From: Chitinophagaceae bacterium | GTDB taxonomy: Bacteria; Bacteroidota; Bacteroidia; Chitinophagales; Chitinophagaceae | DNA length: 64,000 nucleotides | Direction of reading: 5' to 3' | NCBI GenBank assembly: GCA_022843585.1 | Contig: JALHNJ010000001.1 | Location: forward strand, 1,116,001 to 1,180,000 | Shown: piece after piece, positions 53,634 to 61,354 of the stretch | How positions within the stretch are numbered: the stretch's first letter is position 1 | Layout: each line of letters opens with the position of its first letter | The notes under the pieces: generated by a model | What the model was told of the DNA's origin: nothing | Database searches by the model: none | The model's input: the letters and a program-made list of their open reading frames with translations, nothing else | Translations under genes and position numbers: made by a program

Positions 53634-54800
53634 CTACTTAAAAGGATTTGAATATTTTGTATCCGTTAGCACTGTTAAGTCTGTAAGTGTCTTAAGAAAA
53701 GCAACCAACGCAGCTTTATCCTGTACTGATAAGTTAAGTAATCTTGGTTGACCATTGGGTAACCTGAGTTGCGGTGATAGATTAGGGTGATTCCGAACAC
53801 CGGAACTATAATGCTCCACTACCTGCTCCAACGTGGCAAAGCGGCCATCATGCATATAGGGTGCGGTTAATTCTACATTACGAAGTGTGGTTACTTTAAA
53901 CAAGCCATCATTACCCACATTGCTTGTTACTGCACCAAATCCTCTGTCGGTAGTAACCATATCAAGCCCATTGTTTCTTTCTTGTGGGGCAGTAAAAGTT
54001 TCTGAACCATGACAAGCAGCACAAGCATTTGCCGGATTCAAAAAAATTTCTTTACCCCTGTTTTCCTGTACTGTAAAATTTGGAAAGGGTGCATTGGGTG
54101 GAGGCGCAGGCACTGCAGGAAAAGTTTGTCGTCCTGCGTCATATTTTGACTGAAAAGAAACGATGGAACGGATGAACTGTGAAAGAGCCAACGCAATGCG
54201 ATTGCTCGTTATGTTATTATCACCAAATGCTCTGTTGAATAATACAGGATAGTAAGCAAGGCCCCTGAGTTTTGTTTCCAATTGTGGCAATGTCATTCCC
54301 ATTTCTACCATGTCTTGTACAGGTATCAGCACCTGGTTTTCTAATGTAGCTGCCCGCTGATCCCAAAAAAATCTTCCGTTCGGATAATATTTTGCATCTA
54401 TCAGCGACATGGAGTTTCTTCCTGTAAATCCACCATTAAATCCTACACTTAATGTAGCAGGGTCCGAAAATGAATTGGCCTGATTGTGACAAGAGGCACA
54501 GGAAATAGTATTGTTGATGGAAAGATTTTTATCATAGAACAACACTCTTCCTAAAGTAGCTCCATCATTAGTAATAGGATTACCGGCCGGTGTATTTATT
54601 TGCGCCACAATATTTGGAGCAGTTAAATAAGCTGGTTGAATAATATTGGCATAGTTAAAAGTAGGTGTCGGAAGGTTCAGCACTTCGGCTACAGGGTCGG
54701 TAGTTGGGTTTACTGTATCATCAGTTTTATTGCAGGCAATAATAACTGTAGCGGCAATACAAATAGTTGTTATAAATAATCTGGGATGGTTGGCAAACAT
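53634..54800 (-). CDS. Di-heme cytochrome c peroxidase-like lipoprotein
   Basis: A 388-residue exported protein of the CcpA/MauG family. The N-terminus (LFITTICIAATVIIACNKTD) carries a lipobox with C23. Heme motifs are C101-A-S-C104-H and C260-A-A-C263-H. GRNSMSLIDAKYYPNGRFFW and DQRAATLENQVLIPVQDMVE are typical. In the periplasm these enzymes reduce hydrogen peroxide or oxidise protein or small substrates. It is divergent from the Mur ligase gene (109 nt between starts). Confidence 0.92.
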   Translation of the reverse strand: MFANHPRLFITTICIAATVIIACNKTDDTVNPTTDPVAEVLNLPTPTFNYANIIQPAYLTAPNIVAQINTPAGNPITNDGATLGRVLFYDKNLSINNTISCASCHNQANSFSDPATLSVGFNGGFTGRNSMSLIDAKYYPNGRFFWDQRAATLENQVLIPVQDMVEMGMTLPQLETKLRGLAYYPVLFNRAFGDNNITSNRIALALSQFIRSIVSFQSKYDAGRQTFPAVPAPPPNAPFPNFTVQENRGKEIFLNPANACAACHGSETFTAPQERNNGLDMVTTDRGFGAVTSNVGNDGLFKVTTLRNVELTAPYMHDGRFATLEQVVEHYSSGVRNHPNLSPQLRLPNGQPRLLNLSVQDKAALVAFLKTLTDLTVLTDTKYSNPFK

Positions 54801-54909
54801 GGTGGCTTGGTTTCGGGCATCTGACTGGCAGATGTTCGAAGGGTTTAAGATACTGCGAAAAATAGCTTATTCAAAGCCGCTGGCGGAAATTATTCCCTTT
54901 ATTTGCAGT

Positions 54910-56286
54910 ATGATTTCATCTATCCATGATTTTAAAAACCCTTTCTTTATCGGCATAGCCGGTGTGGGAATGAGTGCTATTGCTCAATATTTAAAAGGCA
55001 TTGACAAAAATGTTTCCGGTAGCGATCGTTTTTTTGCACCCGGCGAATACAACGAAACAAAAGAAAAATTAGAAGCAGAAGGCATCCCATGCTTTGTACA
55101 AAACGGAGAAGGAATTACTGATGCCACTGATCTAATAGTTGTATCAACAGCTATAGAAGATACAGTACCGGAAGTACAAAAAGCAAAACAACTTAATATT
55201 CCAATAGTACGGCGTTCAGAATTGTTATCCATCATCGCTAGCAGCAAAAAAACTATTGCAGTGGGAGGTACCAGTGGCAAAAGCACTACCAGTGCCATGC
55301 TATTCGATATTTTGGAACATGCAGGAATGCAGCCAAGTATTATTAGTGGTGCAGGATTAGTTAGTCTTATTAAACAAGGTAAAATTGGTAACGCAAAAGT
55401 AGGAGCAGGAGAGTGGTTAGTTATTGAAGCAGATGAAAGCGATGGTTCCATTGTACAATACAAACCCGAGATCGGATTGTTATTGAACGTGGATAAAGAT
55501 CACCAGGAAATAGATGAATTGATGAACTTGTTCGGCACATTTAAAACTAACAGTAAAAAATTTGTTGTTAATCAATCGCATTCTCTTTCAAAACAATTAT
55601 CGCAAAATACAGCCAACGATTTTTCGGTAGACGAAAATTCCGGTGCCGGTTATATCGCATCTAACTTTAATCAACACGGACTGATAATCAATTTTGAAAT
55701 CAACAAAGTTGATTTTGGTTTGCAATTAGTTGGTAAGCATAATATGGAGAATGCTTTAGCTGCAACGGCTATTGCCAATCAAATAGGCGTTGACTTACCA
55801 ACTTGTGCAGCCGCATTAAAAAATTACGAAGGTATTTATCGCCGCCACCAGGTATTGGGTGAAAGAAATGGAGTTTGGTTAATTGATGACTATGCACACA
55901 ACCCCGTAAAATGTGCTGCGGCTATTGAAGCCTGTCAGCCTGTTGCTCCAAAAGTGATTGCCTGGTTTCAGCCGCATGGCTACAAGCCCACTAAATTTTT
56001 GCGGGAAGATTTTGTAAAAGAAATTGCAAGAGTACTTCGTCCCAAAGATGAAATATGGATGAGTGAAATATTTTATGCAGGGGGAACTGCCACCAAAGAT
56101 ATTTCTGCCGAAGATCTGATCAATGATCTAAAAGCATTAGGCAAGTCAGCTTTTTTTACTGCCGACAGAAATAATTTTCTTACGGAAGTCCGTTCTCATC
56201 TTACTGATAATTGTGTGATATTATTAATGGCTGCCAGGGATCCTTCGCTGGAGCAATTTGCAAAAGTTACCTGGAAGAATTTGTAG
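54910..56286 (+). CDS. Mur ligase, MurC/Mpl-like
   Basis: A 458-residue ATP-dependent ligase. FFIGIAGVGMSAIAQYL (12-28) is the Rossmann-type N-domain; VGGTSGKSTTSAML (118-131) is the ATP loop; EADESD (173-178) and NVDKDH (193-198) are the metal and carbamylated-residue regions; DDYAHNP and WFQPHGYKPTKF mark the C-terminal domain. The MurC/Mpl ATP loop is normally GTHGKTT; here H is S and the first T is S. MurC adds L-alanine to UDP-MurNAc; Mpl attaches recycled tripeptide. It lies outside a cell-wall cluster, which favours Mpl or a paralogue. ATG at 54910 chosen; the frame runs further upstream into antisense of the peroxidase gene. Confidence 0.88.
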   Translation: MISSIHDFKNPFFIGIAGVGMSAIAQYLKGIDKNVSGSDRFFAPGEYNETKEKLEAEGIPCFVQNGEGITDATDLIVVSTAIEDTVPEVQKAKQLNIPIVRRSELLSIIASSKKTIAVGGTSGKSTTSAMLFDILEHAGMQPSIISGAGLVSLIKQGKIGNAKVGAGEWLVIEADESDGSIVQYKPEIGLLLNVDKDHQEIDELMNLFGTFKTNSKKFVVNQSHSLSKQLSQNTANDFSVDENSGAGYIASNFNQHGLIINFEINKVDFGLQLVGKHNMENALAATAIANQIGVDLPTCAAALKNYEGIYRRHQVLGERNGVWLIDDYAHNPVKCAAAIEACQPVAPKVIAWFQPHGYKPTKFLREDFVKEIARVLRPKDEIWMSEIFYAGGTATKDISAEDLINDLKALGKSAFFTADRNNFLTEVRSHLTDNCVILLMAARDPSLEQFAKVTWKNL

Positions 56287-56352
56287 TCAGCTGCATTGCT
56301 ACTATCATCGCCTGTTGTGTCACTCACTTCATCGTTCGGTAATTCTACTCAC
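56283..56352 (+). repeat. Dispersed intergenic repeat, copy D
   Basis: Reads TTGTAGTCAGCTGC, then ATTGCTACTATCATCG, TTGTGTCACTCACTTCATCG and CTACTC. It starts across the stop codon of the Mur ligase gene, so the stop (TAG) is inside the element. Closest in sequence to copy E at 59735-59808. Confidence 0.75.
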
Positions 56353-56363
56353 CATTTGCGATT

Positions 56364-56518
56364 ACTCCGCATTAATAATGAAAATTTTAAAATGCGGAGT
56401 CTTGTCATACCGACGAAGGAGGTATCTCCAGTTTTCATTATTAAGAGTCTTTGAGATACCTCGCTTACAGCACTATAGATAAAATATTACTATAGCACCG
56501 CTCGGTACGACAAGACTC
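56364..56518. repeat. 155-nt cluster of nested inverted repeats
   Basis: Four exact or near-exact inverted repeats overlap. ACTCCGCATT (56364-56373) pairs with 56391-56400; AATAATGAAAA (56374-56384) with 56432-56442; GAGGTATCTC (56419-56428) with 56453-56462; and the outer 56397-56414 with 56502-56518 (GAGTCTTGTC-TACCGA, one mismatch). The motif GTCATACCGACGAAGGAGG resembles repeats seen in other Bacteroidota genomes. MITE-like element or structured RNA. Confidence 0.75.
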
Positions 56519-56557
56519 AAATTAAAATAAAGTTGTTCCGAAAATCCAACACGATGC

Positions 56558-57088
56558 TTACGAAGAACTAAGAGTCTTTAATGTATCGGAGTTTAAAGCC
56601 CCTATTTCGGAGGGGTTTGGGGAGGCGGGTAAAAACATATACCAGCATACCGCCATCAATAAAAAATGTTGCGAAGCACTTAACTGATCTCCTTTAGCAA
56701 GTTTAATTGATGTATTTTCGTTGTCTGTCTGCAAGCCACAGGTTATAAAAGGCTTGTCTTTTCTATCTTTATAAATTACTAATTCAGCGATGGGGTTATT
56801 ATGAATGCTGTAGAAAAATTTCTCCTCATTTAATTCCAGCACACCTGTCGTTGCATTTGATTTTTCATAGCCTAACTGACCGATTCGCATACCATATTCA
56901 TCTCTTAAGACAGTTTTGTTGCGGAGAAAACCTTCTTTACGGATCAGGAATACTCTTTTTTCATCTGCATATTCAATACGGGCAGAATTAGTGAAAGGGT
57001 GAAAGTCGAGAGCCAGTACTTTTTTATCATTATGCCACAAGGCATAAATTTCCTGGTTCGGAGAGGTTGAAGTTAATTCCCATTTCAT
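56558..57088 (-). CDS. Uncharacterised protein with repeat-derived C-terminus
   Basis: A 176-residue soluble protein from the ATG at 57088 (MKWELTSTSPNQEIYALWHN). The body is beta-rich: SARIEYADEKRVFLIRKEGF, YGMRIGQLGYEKSNATTGVL, ELNEEKFFYSIHNNPIAELV. The last ~22 residues (LPASPNPSEIGALNSDTLKT and on) are encoded by the hairpin repeat at 56598-56616 and its flanks, so the original C-terminus was probably replaced or extended. A longer frame starting at 57145 reads into non-protein-like sequence. Function unknown. Confidence 0.6.
   Translation of the reverse strand: MKWELTSTSPNQEIYALWHNDKKVLALDFHPFTNSARIEYADEKRVFLIRKEGFLRNKTVLRDEYGMRIGQLGYEKSNATTGVLELNEEKFFYSIHNNPIAELVIYKDRKDKPFITCGLQTDNENTSIKLAKGDQLSASQHFLLMAVCWYMFLPASPNPSEIGALNSDTLKTLSSS
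56598..56616. repeat. CCCCT/AGGGG hairpin repeat inside a coding sequence
   Basis: CCCCT (56599-56603) pairs with AGGGG (56611-56615) around a 7-nt loop, flanked by TTTAAAG on the left and TTTGGGGAGGC on the right. This layout resembles a short GC-rich repeat that is frequent between genes in Bacteroidota. Here it is read as codons near the end of the gene at 56558. Confidence 0.6.
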
Positions 57089-57262
57089 GGTGGCAAAAGT
57101 TTTGGTGCAGACCGAAAAAATACAACTACTATTAAGAAGAAACACTCCCTTAACGTAAAATTAATATTAACTTCATATTGGACTATTTCGGGTGAATAAA
57201 CTGTGCAAAATCCGGCAGTAATGCACAAATTTGTACTGCAATTATCCATTTAAAACGATTGT

Positions 57263-57742
57263 ATGGCGAACGAAAGAGAAAATAAATTCCTGGAACGGGC
57301 CATTGAACTATCCAGGAAAGGAATGCAGGATGGCAGCGGCGGCCCTTTTGGTTGTGTAATTGTGCAGGGTGATGAGATTGTTGGCGAAGGGTATAATATG
57401 GTCACTTCTTCTAATGACCCTACGGCACATGCAGAAGTAGTAGCTATCCGCAATGCCTGCGAAAAATTAGGTGTTTACCAATTAAACGATTGCGAAATTT
57501 ATACCAGTTGCGAACCCTGCCCCATGTGTCTCGGTGCTATTTATTGGTCAAGACCACTTCGTGTTATCTATGCCAACACCAAACAGGAAGCAGCCGCTAT
57601 TGAATTTGATGATGATTTTATTTACAACGAGATCAATACAAAACTAGAAGACCGAAAAATTCCTTTTATTCATCATCCACATGCAGACGCAAAAAAAGTG
57701 TTTGAAGAGTGGAAGAGTTGGGAGGGGAAGAAGAGGTATTGA
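57263..57742 (+). CDS. guaD: Guanine deaminase-type nucleoside deaminase
   Basis: A 159-residue cytidine-deaminase-fold enzyme. The zinc site is H56-A-E58 (PTAHAEVVAIRNA) with C86 and C89 in SCEPCPMCLGAIYW. GGPFGCVIVQGDEIVGEGYN and the C-terminal FIHHPHADAKKVFEEWK segment resemble the Bacillus GuaD type, which converts guanine to xanthine. Other substrates cannot be excluded. Cytoplasmic. No neighbour in purine metabolism. Confidence 0.9.
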   Translation: MANERENKFLERAIELSRKGMQDGSGGPFGCVIVQGDEIVGEGYNMVTSSNDPTAHAEVVAIRNACEKLGVYQLNDCEIYTSCEPCPMCLGAIYWSRPLRVIYANTKQEAAAIEFDDDFIYNEINTKLEDRKIPFIHHPHADAKKVFEEWKSWEGKKRY

Positions 57743-57801
57743 GTAAAAATTCGATTAATAGTTTCGGACATTTAAGAAAGATAGAATGAAGTATGTAAGC
57801 C

Positions 57802-58566
57802 TTACCATATCTCTTTATTAATAATTGTTTTTTTATTCAGTATTGAATCAAATACGGTTAGCCTAACAGAATAGTATAGACTATCCGGCAATATCGGTAA
57901 GGTCATTTGTTTAAAAGGTTTATTATCTTCTATTTCAGGCAGGAATAAAAAATCTTTTTCCGAATTTTTATTGATTTTAAAAATTGAGTATTTAAATGAA
58001 AATTTGGGTGGATTAATGAGATATAGAAGTAAAGAGCCTTCATGTGTAGTATCACTTCTTTGAATATGAAAAGTATAATTTATACAATTTGAGACAAAAT
58101 CACTAATTCCTTTCCAAGATTTATATTCAATGTCAAACAATGTTTCATTTTGAAGATTTGCAAAAAAGTATCTTTTAGGAGATTCTGTACTGTCAAAATA
58201 GATTATTTGTCCAACTACTAAGCCATAGTAATAATTATCTTTATAAAAGCATTTTCCTAAAGTGTCGAAATAACTATTTTCTCCATTTTTTAATCCAGCA
58301 GAATAATATGTTTGCATTCTTGGAATTCCATTGGGATAATATTCAGTTGAAAGACCTTCTTTTATTCCATTCTTAAAAAATTCTTTTCTAAGAAGAATGT
58401 CATTTTGACTGTAATAAAAGACAGTGTCTTCAAAAAGAGAATCGTTTAAAACATAGCCCTTAGTAGTAATTCCATTTCGGGTAATTGTTTTGTATTTTCT
58501 TTTACTATTTTCTTTGCATGTACAGAAAAAAATAATAGAGACAAGAAATATCAAATATTTACTCAT
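57802..58566 (-). CDS. Lipoprotein with MORN/YwqK-like repeats
   Basis: A 254-residue lipoprotein: MSKYLIFLVSIIFFCTCKEN carries the lipobox. YYSQNDILLRKEFFKNGIKEGLS, TEYYPNGIPRMQTYYSAGLK and NGENSYFDTLGKCFYKDNYY form MORN-type repeats as in YwqK/MORN_2 proteins, about 22-24 residues each. The C-terminal third is a beta-rich domain with no clear match. Some YwqK relatives are proposed antitoxins, but a lipoprotein location argues against that here. Codon use seems more AT-rich than neighbours. Confidence 0.75.
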   Translation of the reverse strand: MSKYLIFLVSIIFFCTCKENSKRKYKTITRNGITTKGYVLNDSLFEDTVFYYSQNDILLRKEFFKNGIKEGLSTEYYPNGIPRMQTYYSAGLKNGENSYFDTLGKCFYKDNYYYGLVVGQIIYFDSTESPKRYFFANLQNETLFDIEYKSWKGISDFVSNCINYTFHIQRSDTTHEGSLLLYLINPPKFSFKYSIFKINKNSEKDFLFLPEIEDNKPFKQMTLPILPDSLYYSVRLTVFDSILNKKTIINKEIW

Positions 58567-58595
58567 GAATACAAAAAATTATAATTGCCTTATTA

Positions 58596-58964
58596 TTACC
58601 CACCCGCCTTCAACATCTGCCTAATCACTACATAGCAAATTACGATCAGCAGGATAAGTATTAGTATAGAAACATGTAACCAGGGCTGGTCTTTGATCTT
58701 CATTTTTTCCCGCCGCTTTTTCTTTTTGGCTGTTTTTAGTTTCAGGTCACGGTTCAGCATTTCTACCATGTATTGCAATTGCTCTTTATTCTGGAACTCC
58801 TGCAAGCCTTCTACCGCTTCATCGTCAAACTCATTTTGCATGAGCTGCTTTTCTACTTCATGTTTTTTTTCCGGCGATAGTTTTCCCTGTAGGTACAACA
58901 GCAATGTTTCCTGGTCAACCTCGGTAGATAAATTAGATAATATGTCTTTATAATTTTCGGACAT
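58596..58964 (-). CDS. Putative anti-sigma factor, 122 residues
   Basis: A small protein with an N-terminal helical part resembling anti-sigma domains (LSTEVDQETLLLYLQGKLSP, EKKHEVEKQLMQNEFDDEAV), a basic stretch (KTAKKKKRREKMKIK) and a C-terminal transmembrane helix (HVSILILILLIVICYVVIRQ). No zinc motif is present. Its ATG overlaps the stop codon of the sigma gene by one base (TAATG), so the two are translationally coupled, the usual sign of a sigma/anti-sigma pair. No outer-membrane or CarboxypepD partner follows. Confidence 0.75.
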   Translation of the reverse strand: MSENYKDILSNLSTEVDQETLLLYLQGKLSPEKKHEVEKQLMQNEFDDEAVEGLQEFQNKEQLQYMVEMLNRDLKLKTAKKKKRREKMKIKDQPWLHVSILILILLIVICYVVIRQMLKAGG

Positions 58965-59548
58965 TATTTAGTGTTCGTTTCTTCCTGTAATTTTTTTTCG
59001 ATGAGTATTTTCAAATTCCGCTTACCATTCTGTATAAAACTTTTTACCTGTAGCATACTGTAGCCGGTTTCTTCACTTACTTCCTGGTAGCTTTTCTTTT
59101 GCAGGTAAAACAAAGTTACACATTGCTGCTGCTCAGCATTGAGTTCTTTTAGCGACACTTCCATCAGATCCAGCGTATGATTATTTTGTAGCAGTGCCTG
59201 CAAATCTGTTTCTTCTTCCGGTGTGCCTTGCAAGCGGTCATTAATTTCGGTAGTAATCTTTCCCTGCCGTTCTCTTATTTTCATAAGGCAGTGGTTTTTG
59301 GCCACCATGTACAACCAGGATTTGAAATATTCTACTTTGTATTTCTGCAATTCCTGTATCACTTTTAAAAAGATCTGCTGCACACTGTCTTTGGCTTCTT
59401 CTTCATTCTTTAAATACTTCATGCTAACACCAAGCAGCAACAGGGTGTATCGTTGCAGCAAAATACCCAGCCATTCGTTATCATGGTCGGTGTAAAATTG
59501 CTCCAGCAATTCCTGGTCGGTACTATTTTGGTGTTTATCAGCCTTCAC
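58964..59548 (-). CDS. ECF-type sigma factor
   Basis: A 194-residue sigma-70-family protein of the extracytoplasmic-function type. Region 2 is seen in LLLLGVSMKYLKNEEEAKDS with VQQIFLKVIQEL; region 4 in LNAEQQQCVTLFYLQKKSYQ with EVSEETGYSMLQVKSFIQNG. It should direct RNA polymerase to a regulon released when the coupled membrane anti-sigma is inactivated. The target genes are unknown. Confidence 0.93.
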   Translation of the reverse strand: MKADKHQNSTDQELLEQFYTDHDNEWLGILLQRYTLLLLGVSMKYLKNEEEAKDSVQQIFLKVIQELQKYKVEYFKSWLYMVAKNHCLMKIRERQGKITTEINDRLQGTPEEETDLQALLQNNHTLDLMEVSLKELNAEQQQCVTLFYLQKKSYQEVSEETGYSMLQVKSFIQNGKRNLKILIEKKLQEETNTK

Positions 59549-59734
59549 AAGCGGAAAATAAGTAATTGTTACCTGTAAGATGCAGGTTTTTGAATATTCA
59601 ACAAAATTTTACTTATTTGTAGGTGAAATAAATACAAGCACACGGATGCCAAGGGTTGGATAGATGAACACAGATTTTTTCTGCTAACAGAAAGTAGGAT
59701 GAGAGAAGTTGGGAGATGGAGTGATATTTGCACA

Positions 59735-59808
59735 ATGCTGAGTAGTGGACAGAACGATGAAGTGTGCGACGCAATTGGGTTCATAGTAGCAATAAGCCAG
59801 GCAAAAAA
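59735..59808 (-). repeat. Dispersed intergenic repeat, copy E
   Basis: On the minus strand it reads TGCCTGGCTTATTGCTACTA, then TTGCGTCGCACACTTCATCG, then GTCCACTACTCAGCATTGTG. The core of 20 bases is very close to copies C and D. It lies between the sigma gene start and the NlpC/P60 gene start, in their shared upstream region. Confidence 0.85.
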
Positions 59809-59827
59809 ATAAATTAAAACTATTTAG

Positions 59828-60595
59828 ATGAAATATGCTTTTGTAAATGTTCCTGCGGCACCGGTGCGAAGAAAGCCCATGCATCGAAAGGAAATGATCA
59901 ATCAATTATTGTTTGGTGAGGCCGTACAAGTATTAAAAACAAAAGGTGATCTGTGGGTGAAAATTCGTGGATTGCATGATGGATACGAAGGTTGGATAAC
60001 AAATACATTGATAGAAGAAGCAGATGAGTTGACAGCTACCACTACCAGTTCCTTTGCAACAATGGGTTTATTAGATGCATTAACAGTAGAAAATAAAAAG
60101 ATCAATATTCCTGTGGGTTCATCGCTTCCTTTTTTTACAGAAGGGAAAGGAAAGTTAGGAAAGACGGAGTATGCATTTGCCGGAAAGGTTTGTAAAAGGG
60201 ATGAACAACTACCAAGTGCAGAATTGGTGAAAGAATTAACGCAGCCTTGGTTAAATGCACCGTATCTCTGGGGCGGACGAACACCATTGGGTGTTGATTG
60301 CAGCGGGTTTATGCAAGTAGTTTTTAAATTTATGGGTATTGATATGCCCCGTGATGCATGGCAGCAGGCCCAAACCGGAAGGCCAGTTAAAAAATTTAGT
60401 GAAGTACGAACAGGAGACCTTGCTTTTTTTAGTAGCAAAGAAGATATAACCCATGTCGGCATTTTATTGGACAGTGGCGAGATCATTCATGCATCGGGCA
60501 AAGTAAGAATTGATGCGATTGATAAGAAAGGAATTATTAGTGCTGAAACTGGAAAAAGAACATTGCGGTTAAGAGCAGTGCGGAGAGTGTGGTAA
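59828..60595 (+). CDS. NlpC/P60 (C40) peptidase with SH3 domain, cytoplasmic
   Basis: A 255-residue enzyme without signal peptide. Residues 1-65 form a bacterial SH3 domain (GEAVQVLKTKGDLWVKIRG); residues ~135-250 the NlpC/P60 peptidase with C158 (VDCSGFMQVVF), H209 (ITHVGILL) and H221 (EIIHASGKV). Relatives such as YkfC cleave gamma-D-glutamyl-meso-diaminopimelate bonds of recycled muropeptides. The absence of a signal peptide points to the cytoplasm and thus to recycling. Copy E of the dispersed repeat is in its upstream region. Confidence 0.88.
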   Translation: MKYAFVNVPAAPVRRKPMHRKEMINQLLFGEAVQVLKTKGDLWVKIRGLHDGYEGWITNTLIEEADELTATTTSSFATMGLLDALTVENKKINIPVGSSLPFFTEGKGKLGKTEYAFAGKVCKRDEQLPSAELVKELTQPWLNAPYLWGGRTPLGVDCSGFMQVVFKFMGIDMPRDAWQQAQTGRPVKKFSEVRTGDLAFFSSKEDITHVGILLDSGEIIHASGKVRIDAIDKKGIISAETGKRTLRLRAVRRVW

Positions 60596-60673
60596 GAAAG
60601 AACCAAAGATGCAATGAGGCCGCAACGGAACACAATGTTTATTTATATATACTACTTTAACTGATGAAGGTTT

Positions 60674-61288
60674 CTAGTTTCGTAGTGTGTTATCGGGCGG
60701 AGGATAGGATTTTATTTTTTGATTTTTTTGATCGCTGTAGGCTAGCAATACATAATGCTCTTTTGTTCTATAGTGGGTGCCGTAATGAAGTGAGCAGTTC
60801 AAGAAATTGGATGTTTTGCCCCGGTAAAACCATGATGATTGCCCCTCATAGTCTTTAAATTCATAGCGATAAAACCGCATCAATTCTTTTCTTACTCCCT
60901 TATAAAATTTCCGGGCTTCTTTTTTGGCTGCTTTGTCTTTACCAAAAACTCCCTGCACTTCAATAATGCTGGCAGAGTCAACTAGCTGACGGGTGCTAAA
61001 ATCCATCATTATTGTTTTCTTGAAAATTATTTTAACTACTGTTAAATCGGGAAATGGGAAATAGCTTTCTATACCTGCTTTAAAACTGGAGTGATTGCCA
61101 AAACGGGTGGTTGAATCTATGCCGAGATGTTTTGTGGTGGCGAAATAAGTGTACCATTTTTCAAAACCTTCTTTTAATGGAGCTCCCGCAAAAAAGCGGT
61201 CGAGTGTTTCGAATGAACGGGCAGATTGGCTAAAAGAGCCCAGACTTATAACAAGCCCTGCAATAAATATTGTTAGCTTTTGTTTCAA
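60674..61288 (-). CDS. Uncharacterised exported protein
   Basis: A 204-residue protein with signal peptide MKQKLTIFIAGLVISLGSFS. Mature part mixed: RFFAGAPLKEGFEKWYTYFA, then a beta region and a positively charged segment KKEARKFYKGVRKELMRFYR, ending in an aromatic region SWFYRGKTSNFLNCSLHYG. No family recognised. Same strand as the downstream TSUP-PPase-CrcB run but not obviously part of it (66 nt gap). Confidence 0.6.
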   Translation of the reverse strand: MKQKLTIFIAGLVISLGSFSQSARSFETLDRFFAGAPLKEGFEKWYTYFATTKHLGIDSTTRFGNHSSFKAGIESYFPFPDLTVVKIIFKKTIMMDFSTRQLVDSASIIEVQGVFGKDKAAKKEARKFYKGVRKELMRFYRYEFKDYEGQSSWFYRGKTSNFLNCSLHYGTHYRTKEHYVLLAYSDQKNQKIKSYPPPDNTLRN

Positions 61289-61354
61289 TGGCTATCTGCT
61301 TACATTTTTAAGACAGCGGTATTTTTAAATTTGCTGTATGCTGCTATAAATTTT

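Noticed and set aside
54730-54909. N-terminal extension of the Mur ligase
   Set aside because: The extra 60 residues are antisense to the start of the peroxidase gene and lie before the conserved FFIGIAGVGMS motif.
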